From the NCBI GenBank assembly GCA_902496595.1, contig CABVBV010000032.1, forward strand, positions 1 through 16,538: a stretch of 16,538 nt of DNA, in the 5' to 3' direction. The notes below the pieces were generated by a model, which worked only from the letters and a program-made list of their open reading frames with translations, was not told the origin of the DNA and made no database searches. The stretch's first letter is position 1, and every line of letters starts with the position of its first letter. The translations under genes were made by a program, and so were the position numbers. This DNA is from an uncultured Eubacteriales bacterium. Its GTDB lineage: Bacteria; Bacillota; Clostridia; Oscillospirales; Oscillospiraceae. Positions 6,309-14,386 of the stretch are shown here, piece by piece.

Positions 6309-7811
6309 TCAGACGCTCAAATCCAGCTCGTCCATGCGGCGGATTATCTCCTGCTGTCGCTCCCCGAAACGCAGCTGCTTGTTGTGCAGGTAGTACCTGT
6401 CGCAGCCGTAGCGCCCGATGAAACGTGCGCTGTAATAGTTCGCGGTGAGCTCCGTTACAAAGATGAGCGTCTCGTCTCCATCGGGGAAGGCCCGCTCGCA
6501 GAAGGCAAAGGAGTTGTCCAGGCCCCGGCTGCCCTCGGCGGCGGCAGAGCGCAGCTTTTGAAGTTCCTCGTCGAACTGTGTACGCACGAGCGCAAAGTCA
6601 GGCTCCTGTGCCGACATGAGCCCGGCACGGAAGTCCTCGAGCATCAGCAGCATCCGTTTCATCTCTCGCTGACGCTGTGGCGAGAGCGAGCAGGCGCGTT
6701 GGCCGGTCTGGAGTTTCTCATTTTGCAGCTCAATCTGCGCCTCTATGAGCTCCGCAGCGTTCGTTCCCTCGCCAAGCTGCGGCTTTATCTCGCGCAGCCG
6801 CTCCGTCACGAGCTCGAGCACGTTCTCGCTCTCGCACACGGCCTTGAGCTTTGCCGTCACGCAGTCGAAGATGAGCCCCAGCAGACTGAGGCGCTCGTCC
6901 ATCGGGGCGCGCTGGGCGCGAAGGACGACGCTCTCCGAGACCGTGCCGTCAACTATTTTCTCCACCTCGTAGTCGCTGCGGTACTTGTTGTAGAGGTCGT
7001 AGTATACGGCGAAGTCCTTTGCCGTGCGCGGATCCTGCAGGTACTGGCCTATGAGCAACTCGTCCACGCGCAGGCCGTTCTCCTCGTAGAGCTTTATCAT
7101 CTCCGAGAGGTCGTCCCAGCCCCGTGCGGTGACGAAGCGCTTGCCCTCGGCGGTGTTCTCCACTTTGTAGAAGTCCTTTTTCCTCGCGGCGAGGTAGGTC
7201 ATAACAGAGGCGTGGACGCCCTTATTGTAGGCGTACTCCTTCCAAACCTCGTAGTCAGGCTCCACGTCTATGCGCTTGAGCCTGTCCCACGTGACGGTGT
7301 CGAAGTCGCGCACGGACTTGTTGTACTCGGGCGGGTTGCCCGCCGTGACAAGTATCCAGCCGGGCGGGACGCGGTGCTGGCCGAAGACCTTGTACTGCAA
7401 AAATTGCAGCATACAGGGCGCAAGCGTCTCGGAGACGCAGTTTATCTCATCGAGGAACAATATGCCCTCCGTTATGCCCGTCTCGCGCATGAGGTCGTAG
7501 ATGGAGCCTATTATCTCGCTCATCGTGTACTCCGAGACCTGGTAGCGCCTGCCGCCGTACTCCTTCTCGGTGATGTAGGGCAGGCCGAGGGCGCTCTGGC
7601 GCGTGTGGTGGGTCATGGAGTAGGACACGAGGCCGACGCCCAGCTCCGCGGCTATCTGCTCCATTATGGCGGTCTTGCCTATGCCCGGCGGGCCTATCAT
7701 GAAAACGGGCCTCTGCTTTTCAATGGGTATGCGGTAGGCGCCGAACTCGTCCTTGGTGAAATAGGCCCGCATGGCCGACTCTATCTGCTCTTTCGCCTGA
7801 GCGATATTCAA
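6309..7811 (-). CDS. MoxR-like AAA+ ATPase
   Basis: The 500-residue cytoplasmic ATPase has Walker A GPPGIGKT (40-47), Walker B ILFLDE (117-122), sensor 1 in TAGNPP (156-161, Asn159), candidate arginine fingers around Arg177/Arg180, and sensor 2 in TARGWDDL (228-235). All catalytic motifs look intact. Residues after about 260 form a long helical C-terminal region. MoxR ATPases work with VWA-domain partners as remodelling or metal-insertion chaperones (RavA-ViaA, CoxD-CoxE). A VWA protein lies two genes upstream, with an LRR protein between. The start is TTG at 7811-7809, supported by AAAGGAGG 8 nt upstream; that site overlaps the LRR stop codon. The C-terminus MDELDLSV resembles the LRR protein's FDKFDLDI. 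Confidence 0.93.
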   Translation of the reverse strand: MNIAQAKEQIESAMRAYFTKDEFGAYRIPIEKQRPVFMIGPPGIGKTAIMEQIAAELGVGLVSYSMTHHTRQSALGLPYITEKEYGGRRYQVSEYTMSEIIGSIYDLMRETGITEGILFLDEINCVSETLAPCMLQFLQYKVFGQHRVPPGWILVTAGNPPEYNKSVRDFDTVTWDRLKRIDVEPDYEVWKEYAYNKGVHASVMTYLAARKKDFYKVENTAEGKRFVTARGWDDLSEMIKLYEENGLRVDELLIGQYLQDPRTAKDFAVYYDLYNKYRSDYEVEKIVDGTVSESVVLRAQRAPMDERLSLLGLIFDCVTAKLKAVCESENVLELVTERLREIKPQLGEGTNAAELIEAQIELQNEKLQTGQRACSLSPQRQREMKRMLLMLEDFRAGLMSAQEPDFALVRTQFDEELQKLRSAAAEGSRGLDNSFAFCERAFPDGDETLIFVTELTANYYSARFIGRYGCDRYYLHNKQLRFGERQQEIIRRMDELDLSV

Positions 7812-7826
7812 AAATCCAGCCTCCTT

Positions 7827-9761
7827 TCAGATGTCGAGGTCAAATTTGTCGAAAGCGTCCTCCTCAAAGCCTCCGGCGCGGTAGTCGAGCAGCAGGGCGA
7901 CGATCTCCATGGCACGCGAGCGCTGAGCCTTTTCCAGCACACGCTCGAAGTCGGCGCGGCCTATGAGGCGGCGCTCGGTGAAATAGCTCAGGGCGTCCGG
8001 CATATTGCGCTCGACGGCCGCCTCGAGTATGTCCGCGCAGTTGGCCCCTAGGAAACGCTCGTAATCCTCTCGCGTGCGCTCCGCATAGCTCTCTACCCTT
8101 CTGCAGAAGCCAAGGGCGGCCGAGACGCGCTCGCGCCCCGTGCCGAAGCCCTCCGGCGGTATTCCCGGCGCGACTATGGAGATGAGACTGTCGCAGCCCT
8201 CAAAGGGCGCTTTCCCGAGCTCCGTCACACTCCCCGGCAGGACAATCTCTCTCAGCGCACGGCAGCCTGCAAAGGCCGACCCGCCGACTCGCTCCACACT
8301 CTCCGGCAGCGTCAGGAAGATGAGGTTCTGCTTCTCCCTGAAAGCCCCCGGGGCTATGGTTCGCACGCCCTCGGGCACGCGCAAGTCCGTATCCTGCGTG
8401 ATGTTCCCGCAGCAGACGCCGCCGAGTACGACGAAACCGCTCTCGTCGGCGAGCGCCTCGCAGCCGTCAAAGGCGCCCGCGCCCATGCGCTCCAGCGCCC
8501 CGGGCAGCTCTATGTTCTCAAGGCTGCGGCAGCCGGAGAAGGCCTCCGCGCCTATTTCCCGGGTCATGGGCGAGAGCCGCAGGCGCTTCAGGCCCGCGCA
8601 GCCCTTGAAAGAGCGGGCGTCCAGCTCTGTGACGCTGTCGGGCAGCTCGAGGCTCGTGAGCCGCTTGCAGCCGCCGAAGGCGCGGGAGCCGATTTTCCCT
8701 ATGCCCTCGGCGAGCGTGGCCCGCTCAAGCGCGTCACAGCCGAAGAAACTGTCGTCCGGCAGCACGCCCATGCCTGCGGGTATCTCGATCTCGCGCAGCA
8801 GGCGGCAGCCGGAAAAGGCGCTGTCACCGAGGTATGTCACCGTGGACGGTATGCTCGCGTATTCGACGCAGCGGCAGCTGTTGAAGGCCCGGCGCTCAAT
8901 GGCCTCAAGCCCCTCGGGCAGCACGGCGCTCTCGAGGCAGATGCAGCCCGCGAAGGCGTCCACTCCTATCGTCCGCAGGCCTGAGGGAAAGTCCACGCTT
9001 CGGAGGTTCTCGCAGCCGGAAAAGGCCCTCTCGCCTATCGCCTCCACCGGCCCGGCAAAGCGCACGCGCTCTATGTTGTTGCTGCCGAAGAAGGCCCAGC
9101 CGGGCAGCTTTTTGAGGCTGGCGGGAAAATCCACGAAGCGAAGCGAGCGGCAGCTGGCGAAGACGCCGTTTTCGATCTCCTCAACTCCCTCGGCGAAGTT
9201 CACCTCCGCGAGCCTTGCGCAGCCCTTGAAGCTGTGCCAGCCGATGCGCCGCACACCGGACGGGATGTCAATCCTAGTGAGCGCCGAGCAGTCCGAGAAG
9301 GCACGCCAGCCTATGCCCCGGACGCTGTCCGGGATTTTCACCTCCGCGAGCAGCACGCGGCCCGCGAAGGCGTCCGGCGCGATGGAGACGACGCCCTCCG
9401 GGATGTCCGCCCGCCTGATATTCCGCCGCGCCTTGAAGAGCACGCGGCCGAGGACAAGGAAGTCCTCCTTCCAGTCCGTCTCGTTCGTGTCGTAATAGCG
9501 GTAAAATGGCGTGCCCGAAAAGGCGTCCGGGCCGATCTCCGCGAGGCTCTCGGGCGCTGTGACGCGCTCGAGATTCGCGCACCACTGGAAGGCCTCCGCG
9601 CCTATGCGCGCAACGCCCTCGGGTATGGCTATTTCGCAGACGTCGCGGCAGTCGCGGAAAGCGCCCTCGGCTATCTCGGTGATGCCCGCGGGCAGCTCCG
9701 GCCAGGGGGCGGAGCCTCGGTAGCGTATGAGCTTCGTGCCCTCTAACTCAAAGTCCGTCAT
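7827..9761 (-). CDS. BspA-type leucine-rich repeat protein, cytoplasmic
   Basis: This 644-residue protein consists mainly of about 20 repeats of 23 residues (about residues 26-543) of the BspA/TpLRR (LRR_5) type, each like IGxxAFxGCxxLxxIxIPxxV. Repeats 3 and 17 are longer, each with a similar insert (DFLVLGRVLF and GFVVLGGVCC). The last 100 residues are helical, non-repeat, and end in FDKFDLDI. There is no signal peptide, lipobox or sorting motif, unlike surface BspA proteins, so it should be cytosolic. The ATG overlaps the VWA stop as ATGA, and the MoxR gene follows after 15 bp. An LRR solenoid between ATPase and VWA genes suggests a scaffold or substrate-recognition role (inference). Confidence 0.92.
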   Translation of the reverse strand: MTDFELEGTKLIRYRGSAPWPELPAGITEIAEGAFRDCRDVCEIAIPEGVARIGAEAFQWCANLERVTAPESLAEIGPDAFSGTPFYRYYDTNETDWKEDFLVLGRVLFKARRNIRRADIPEGVVSIAPDAFAGRVLLAEVKIPDSVRGIGWRAFSDCSALTRIDIPSGVRRIGWHSFKGCARLAEVNFAEGVEEIENGVFASCRSLRFVDFPASLKKLPGWAFFGSNNIERVRFAGPVEAIGERAFSGCENLRSVDFPSGLRTIGVDAFAGCICLESAVLPEGLEAIERRAFNSCRCVEYASIPSTVTYLGDSAFSGCRLLREIEIPAGMGVLPDDSFFGCDALERATLAEGIGKIGSRAFGGCKRLTSLELPDSVTELDARSFKGCAGLKRLRLSPMTREIGAEAFSGCRSLENIELPGALERMGAGAFDGCEALADESGFVVLGGVCCGNITQDTDLRVPEGVRTIAPGAFREKQNLIFLTLPESVERVGGSAFAGCRALREIVLPGSVTELGKAPFEGCDSLISIVAPGIPPEGFGTGRERVSAALGFCRRVESYAERTREDYERFLGANCADILEAAVERNMPDALSYFTERRLIGRADFERVLEKAQRSRAMEIVALLLDYRAGGFEEDAFDKFDLDI

Positions 9762-11377
9762 GGCGTAATATCCTCAATTTCCTCCGGGCCGAGCAGTATC
9801 TTTATCGCCCAGGGCGGCACCTCGGGCAGCTCGCGGCCCGTGTCCACGAACACAAAGGCCGCCTCGTACTCCGGCGGCATGGCGGGAAAGGTGCCGTAGC
9901 CGTCGGTAAAATAGATGAGCCCGCGCAGGTTTGAAAACTCGTGCTGGCGTATGAGCGAATCCACGTGCTCGAACACGGGCCGGAAGTCCGTGCCGCCGAA
10001 GCCGCGCAGCACCATGCGCCGCATGTAGGCGTCAAACTCGTCCTGGTCGCGTATTTTGGCGTCCTCCTCCACCCTCGCGCCGCACTGGAGGATGTGGATG
10101 TTCACCTTGGTGAAGAAGCTCTCGGTCTGCTTGAGTATGTTCCAGGTCTTCGTCACGAAGCTCTGCACCAGCTCGCCCGCGACGGATTCCGAGGTGTCCA
10201 GCGCGATGACGAACTCGCGCACGAGCTTCACTTCCTTGTACTCCAGCGGCTCTATGAGGGGCATTTTGCCGTAGAGCTTCATGCCGTAGGTGTAGAAGAT
10301 GTAGTCGAACTCGTCGTCGTTGACCTGTATGTTCTCGCCAAGGACGGCGAAGCGGCGCAGGAAGGCGGCGTAGTCCACCTTTTCGCGGTCAACTTCGCGC
10401 AGCGCGGCGACGAGGCCGCCGGCGTTCTCGCCGTATGAGGATGCGGCGGTGTCGAGGTCCACCTCTATGCGCTCGGCTATATCGCGCCACATGCGCTCGG
10501 TCTCCTGCGGCGTGAGGGCATTTTTCTCGCCGGGCTCGGCGTTCTCGCGGCCCGGCATACCCTCGCCGGAGCCGTCGCCGTGGTCGCGCTTCTCGCCGGT
10601 CGCGCGGCCGCCCCGGGCGGACTGCTCCTCGCCCTCCGTCTCATCGGGCGGCGGAAGTTCCTCATCGCCGCCGGGCGCGTCGCCGATATCGGGTTTTTCG
10701 CCGCCCTTGCCCGCGTCCCGGTCGTCGCCGCCTGCGCCGGAATCGAGCTCCGGCGGGTTGTGCCAGATACGGTGGTCGTCGGCGTAGAAATAGCCCCGGA
10801 TGCGGCCCACCTCCTGCGGCGGCAGTTCCTGTTCTATGAGCCAGCGGTATATGCGCTCCGCGGTCAGCCGGGGCAGGGCTTCGCGGAGCTTTTCTATGAG
10901 CCAGCGCTGCTTTTCCTGACGTTCGCAGTACAGGCTCTTGATGTCTAGTTCATTTATGAGATTCTCGACCGCGATGTCGCAGGCGAGATCCCAGAGGTCG
11001 CCTGTGAGCTTCCTTCCCACGAAGAAGTGGCGGAACACACAGTGGAGCGTCGCGTGGAGATAGTCCCGCGCAGGCTGCTCGCGTGTGCGTTTGAACAGGC
11101 GGCAGATGTGGATGGAGTTGTAGTAGAGATAGCGCCCGTCCGTGGCGAGCTCGGCGGTAACGGTCTCGTCGCCGTTCGCGGGCAGGCGCAGGAGCGCCGG
11201 CTCCATGAAGCGCAGGTGTATGAGCAGCGTGCTTCGTGCGAGCTTCAGGATCTCGCGTGCGAGCCGCATGGTCTCCCGGGTCTTTTCATTTTCCCTGTGG
11301 TAATCTGCCCTGGCCGCGTAGCCGTGGGCGTTGGCGAGCTGCCTTGAGCTCACATCCCATTCGTCGAGTCCGGGCAT
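9758..11377 (-). CDS. DUF2201-like protein: degenerate metallopeptidase domain plus VWA-like domain
   Basis: This 539-residue protein has an N-terminal domain like the putative metallopeptidase of DUF2201 proteins (about 35-205), an acidic Gly/Asp/Glu/Pro-rich linker (about 212-285) and a C-terminal VWA-like domain (about 385-535). The VWA metal site appears complete: DTSES (394-398), GGTDF (461-465) and TDG (491-493). In the N-domain the expected HExxH reads HATLH (108-112), so the catalytic Glu is Ala. Both histidines, His117 and WDLACD (129-134) remain, so metal binding without proteolysis is possible. Such proteins pair with MoxR ATPases, and one is encoded two genes downstream. The ATG has GGAGG 4 nt upstream. 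The gene follows the molybdenum subunit by 70 bp and overlaps the LRR gene by 4 bp. Confidence 0.85.
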   Translation of the reverse strand: MPGLDEWDVSSRQLANAHGYAARADYHRENEKTRETMRLAREILKLARSTLLIHLRFMEPALLRLPANGDETVTAELATDGRYLYYNSIHICRLFKRTREQPARDYLHATLHCVFRHFFVGRKLTGDLWDLACDIAVENLINELDIKSLYCERQEKQRWLIEKLREALPRLTAERIYRWLIEQELPPQEVGRIRGYFYADDHRIWHNPPELDSGAGGDDRDAGKGGEKPDIGDAPGGDEELPPPDETEGEEQSARGGRATGEKRDHGDGSGEGMPGRENAEPGEKNALTPQETERMWRDIAERIEVDLDTAASSYGENAGGLVAALREVDREKVDYAAFLRRFAVLGENIQVNDDEFDYIFYTYGMKLYGKMPLIEPLEYKEVKLVREFVIALDTSESVAGELVQSFVTKTWNILKQTESFFTKVNIHILQCGARVEEDAKIRDQDEFDAYMRRMVLRGFGGTDFRPVFEHVDSLIRQHEFSNLRGLIYFTDGYGTFPAMPPEYEAAFVFVDTGRELPEVPPWAIKILLGPEEIEDITP

Positions 11378-11401
11378 GTGTCCTCCGTTTCAGCCGGGAG
11401 A

Positions 11402-11419
11402 AGGCCCGGTAACGGGCCT
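11402..11419. other. intercistronic GC-rich hairpin
   Basis: AGGCCCG and CGGGCCT form a perfect 7-bp stem with a 4-nt loop, in the 70-bp gap between the molybdenum-subunit stop and the VWA gene. No T-run follows on the minus strand and no promoter is visible in the gap. It may reduce or process, rather than end, transcription into the VWA-LRR-MoxR genes. Confidence 0.5.
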
Positions 11420-11447
11420 CCTCCCTCTCCAATATCCTGCCGCAAAC

Positions 11448-13886
11448 TCAGTCGCGAGGCGGCAGAGGCGGTATGTTGGCAAATTTCTCGGGCAGATCCT
11501 CCGCGCCGAACTCGGTCTTGCCCGTGCGCTCATGCTCGCGCAGGCAGCGCCAGAGCTTCTCCGGCGTGATGGGCAGCTCCTTGAGCACGAGGCCCGTGGC
11601 GTAGTTGATGGCGTTGCCGATGGCAGAGCCGACGGGCGCGGTGGAGCCCTCTCCCGCCTCCTTCGCGCCGAGCGGGCCCTCGGGGTCGTACTCGGAGCAG
11701 ACGAAGGTCTTTATCTTCGGCATATCCAGCGCCGTCGGGAAGTGGTAGTCGCGGAAAGAGGGGTTCAGGTGCTTGCCGTCCTTGTCGTAGACGCACTCCT
11801 CGTAGCAGGTGAAGCCGAAGCCCAGCAGGACGGAGCCCTCTATCTGGCCCTCGACGGCCCGGATGTTCAGCGGCCTGCCGCAGTCGTGGCCGAAGGCGAA
11901 GTCGTCGAGCGTCACGGCGCCCGTCTCCATGTCCACCGTCACCTTGGCGGCGGAGGCGGAGAAGGAATAGGCCGTGGCGTAGTTGCCGACGTTCTTGACG
12001 TAGATGTCCTTGTCTCCCTCGTGGGCAAAGGAGCCGACGCCCGCGACGCAGCGGCCGAAGTTCTTCTCCTCGTAGCCGAAGCAGGCCTCGTTGAAGGAGA
12101 TGTTCTTCTCCGGGTCGCCCTTTATAAAGACGCGGTGGTCTTTCATGGTGATGTCCTGCGGCTTGCAGCCCCATTCCTCGGCCCAGTGGGAGAGCAGCTT
12201 GAACTTGGCGTCGCCGACGGCGCGGCGGCAGGCGTTGCCGCCCAGGAAGGTCACGCGGGAGCCGAAGGAACCGGCGTCCCAGGGCGTGGCGGTGGTGTCG
12301 GACTGGATGAGCTTGACCTCGTCCATGCGCAGGCCCAGCTCCTCGGCGACTATCATGGTCATGACGGTGTCGCAGCCCTGGCCGATGTCGTTCGCGCCGG
12401 AGAAGACCACGGCGTAGCCCTCGCGGTTGAGGCGGACGATGGTGGAAGCCGAGCAGTAATGCGGCGTGGAGAGCACGGGGAAGCCGGTGCCGGACATGAA
12501 GCCGGAGCCGGAGAGGCCCACGCCCTGGCCGCTGCCGATGGGATAGCGGTCACGGTGCTTCCAGTCGATGTAGTCGGCGACGGCGACCATGCACTCGTCG
12601 AACTTGCAGCTCGTGAACTCGAGGCCCGTGGGGCCGGTGTAGTAGGGCGTTATCTCGTTCTTGCGCCTGAGCTCCAGCGGGTCGATGCCGAGCTCGTTTG
12701 CGACCTCGTCCATGTGTATCTCGTGTGCGAAGTGTACCTGGCAGGCCGAGTAGCCGCGCATCGCGCCGGACGCCGGGTGGTTCGTGTAGGGCCGGCGGGC
12801 GGTCATGTCGATGTTCTCGACCTTATACGGGAAGGTGGCGCAGATGAGGGACAGCGTGTTCGCCGCGATGCCCGAGCCTCCGTAGGCGCCGCCGTCGAGG
12901 ATGTGCTTGCAGCGCTTGGCGAGCAGCTTGCCCTCCTTGGTGAAGGCGGACTCTATCTCGAAGGAGATGGGGTGGCGGGTACGGGTGCACATGAAGACCT
13001 CGTCGCGCTTGAGTATGCACTTGACGGGGTGGCCGGTCATCTGCGCAAACTTGCAGGGGCACAGCTCGTGGGCGAAGACGTCCAGCTTGCCGCCGAAGCC
13101 GCCGCCTATCATGGGCTTTATGACGCGCACCTGGCTCTCGGGCACGCCGAGGCCCCAGGCTATCCAGTAGCGGCTGACGTAGGCGCCCTGGGTGGTGGTC
13201 CAGACCGTCCACTCGTTGTTCTCGTACTTGGCGACGGCGCCGTGGGGCTCGATGGCCGCGTGCACCATCTGCTGGGTGCGGTAGTAATGCTTGTCGGTGT
13301 AGTAGGCCTCGGCGAAGGCCTTGTCCGGGTCGCCGGCCTTCATGGTGGTGAAGATGGAGAGGTTGCTGGTGCCGGGGTAGTGTATGGCCGGGGCGTCGGG
13401 CTGCATGGAGTAGAAGGGGTCGAGCACCGGCTCGAGCGGCTCATATTCGACCTTGACGAGGGACGCGGCGAGGGTGGCTGCCTCCTCGGTAGTGGCGCAG
13501 ACGGCGGCGACCTCGTCGCCCACCATGCGCACCTTCTTGCGGCAGAGCGGCTCCTTGTCGGCCAGCTCCTTGAAGGCCTCCGGGTTGCCGAGGTTGTGGC
13601 CCTCGGGGAAGTCCTGGCCGGTCAGCACGCCCTTGACGCCGGGGACTTTGAGCGCCTCGGTGAAGTCGATGCTCTTTATGAGCGCGTGGGCGTAGGGCGA
13701 GTGTACCAGCTTGCAGTAGTACATACCGGGGAGATCCACGTCGTCCGTGTAGACGGCAGTGCCCGTGACCTTCGCCTCGGCGTCGATGCGGATGTAGGCG
13801 TTGCCCTTGCCGGCAAGCTCGTAATCCTCGGGTTTCTTGTATACGCTCTCGATGTCGGCGTAGTATTCCTTGGACATTATCGCCAT
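11448..13886 (-). CDS. molybdenum hydroxylase large (molybdopterin) subunit, xanthine dehydrogenase family
   Basis: The 812-residue protein has the a/b-hammerhead domain (about 35-150) and two molybdopterin-binding domains (about 160-400 and 420-760). Family landmarks are TTQGAY (231-236), GGGFGGK (261-267), GAMRGYSACQ (374-383), FGSRVTFLGGNA (541-552) and AKEAGEGSTAP (741-751), where Glu746 is the expected catalytic base. These enzymes hydroxylate or dehydroxylate N-heterocycles, aldehydes or aryl-CoA at a Mo centre. The loop is not the AYRCSFR of form I CO dehydrogenase, so it is not a typical CO oxidiser. The substrate is unknown; purines, nicotinate-like rings and 4-hydroxybenzoyl-CoA are options. 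The ATG overlaps the 2Fe-2S gene's stop by one base (TAATG), with GGAGG 10 nt upstream. Confidence 0.93.
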   Translation of the reverse strand: MAIMSKEYYADIESVYKKPEDYELAGKGNAYIRIDAEAKVTGTAVYTDDVDLPGMYYCKLVHSPYAHALIKSIDFTEALKVPGVKGVLTGQDFPEGHNLGNPEAFKELADKEPLCRKKVRMVGDEVAAVCATTEEAATLAASLVKVEYEPLEPVLDPFYSMQPDAPAIHYPGTSNLSIFTTMKAGDPDKAFAEAYYTDKHYYRTQQMVHAAIEPHGAVAKYENNEWTVWTTTQGAYVSRYWIAWGLGVPESQVRVIKPMIGGGFGGKLDVFAHELCPCKFAQMTGHPVKCILKRDEVFMCTRTRHPISFEIESAFTKEGKLLAKRCKHILDGGAYGGSGIAANTLSLICATFPYKVENIDMTARRPYTNHPASGAMRGYSACQVHFAHEIHMDEVANELGIDPLELRRKNEITPYYTGPTGLEFTSCKFDECMVAVADYIDWKHRDRYPIGSGQGVGLSGSGFMSGTGFPVLSTPHYCSASTIVRLNREGYAVVFSGANDIGQGCDTVMTMIVAEELGLRMDEVKLIQSDTTATPWDAGSFGSRVTFLGGNACRRAVGDAKFKLLSHWAEEWGCKPQDITMKDHRVFIKGDPEKNISFNEACFGYEEKNFGRCVAGVGSFAHEGDKDIYVKNVGNYATAYSFSASAAKVTVDMETGAVTLDDFAFGHDCGRPLNIRAVEGQIEGSVLLGFGFTCYEECVYDKDGKHLNPSFRDYHFPTALDMPKIKTFVCSEYDPEGPLGAKEAGEGSTAPVGSAIGNAINYATGLVLKELPITPEKLWRCLREHERTGKTEFGAEDLPEKFANIPPLPPRD

Positions 13887-14374
13887 TACGCATTGACCTC
13901 CTTTGCACGCGCCAGCTTTTTAGCGGCGGCGTCTATGGCCTCGACTATCTTGGCGTAGCCGGTGCAGCGACAGAGGTTGCCCGCGATGCCGTCGCGGATC
14001 TCCTCCTCGGTGGGGTTCGGGTTCTCGTTGAGCAGGGAGAGCGCGGACATGATCATGCCCGGCGTGCAGAAGCCGCACTGGAGCGCCCACTTGTCCATGA
14101 ACTCGCGCTGCAGCGGGTGGAGCACGCCGTTCACGCGCACGCCCTCGATGGTAGTGACCTCATGGCCGTCGGCCTCGACCGCCAGCATGATGCAGGAGGG
14201 CACGGCCCGGCCGTCGAGCAGGATGGTGCAGGCGCCGCACTCGCCCTCTTCGCAGCCGCGCTTCGTGCCGGTCAGGTGCATCTCCTTGCGCAGGAAGTCC
14301 ACCATGGTCATGTTCACGGGCGCGAGGGCCTCAACGGGCTCGCCGTTCAGGGTGAAATGGATAATCTTCTTCAT
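13886..14374 (-). CDS. molybdenum hydroxylase small 2Fe-2S subunit
   Basis: The 162-residue protein carries both iron-sulfur sites of the family. The plant-ferredoxin-type N-domain has Cys41, Cys46, Cys49 and Cys61 (RGCEEGECGACT, 39-50), and the C-terminal helical domain has CGFC (99-102) and CRC (134-136). All eight ligands are present. It moves electrons between the molybdenum centre and the FAD subunit. Length and layout are normal for CoxS/HcrC/XdhC-type small subunits. AAGGAGG lies 7 nt before the ATG. The gene begins 12 bp after the FAD gene and its stop overlaps the large-subunit start, so the three subunits are made in a coupled way. Confidence 0.96.
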   Translation of the reverse strand: MKKIIHFTLNGEPVEALAPVNMTMVDFLRKEMHLTGTKRGCEEGECGACTILLDGRAVPSCIMLAVEADGHEVTTIEGVRVNGVLHPLQREFMDKWALQCGFCTPGMIMSALSLLNENPNPTEEEIRDGIAGNLCRCTGYAKIVEAIDAAAKKLARAKEVNA

Positions 14375-14386
14375 TCTTCGTCCTCC

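Noticed and set aside
6201..8051. Plus-strand open frame (616 codons) opposite the MoxR gene
   Set aside because: Shadow of the MoxR reading frame; it runs across three minus-strand genes and their junctions, and lacks a start signal.
8140..9495. Plus-strand open frame (451 codons) with a repeating Ser/Pro/Ala-rich product
   Set aside because: The periodicity is only the antisense image of the 23-residue LRR repeats.
7827..9761. Tandem DNA repeats as a mobile or CRISPR-like array
   Set aside because: The roughly 69-bp periodicity is coding and corresponds to diverged LRR units; there are no conserved DNA repeats or spacers.
11331..13958. Very long plus-strand open frame (875 codons) opposite the molybdenum subunit
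   Set aside because: Its product is Val/Gly/Ala/Asp-rich low-information sequence, it has no ribosome binding site, and it is antisense to a gene with clear family motifs. GC-rich codon bias explains the lack of stops.
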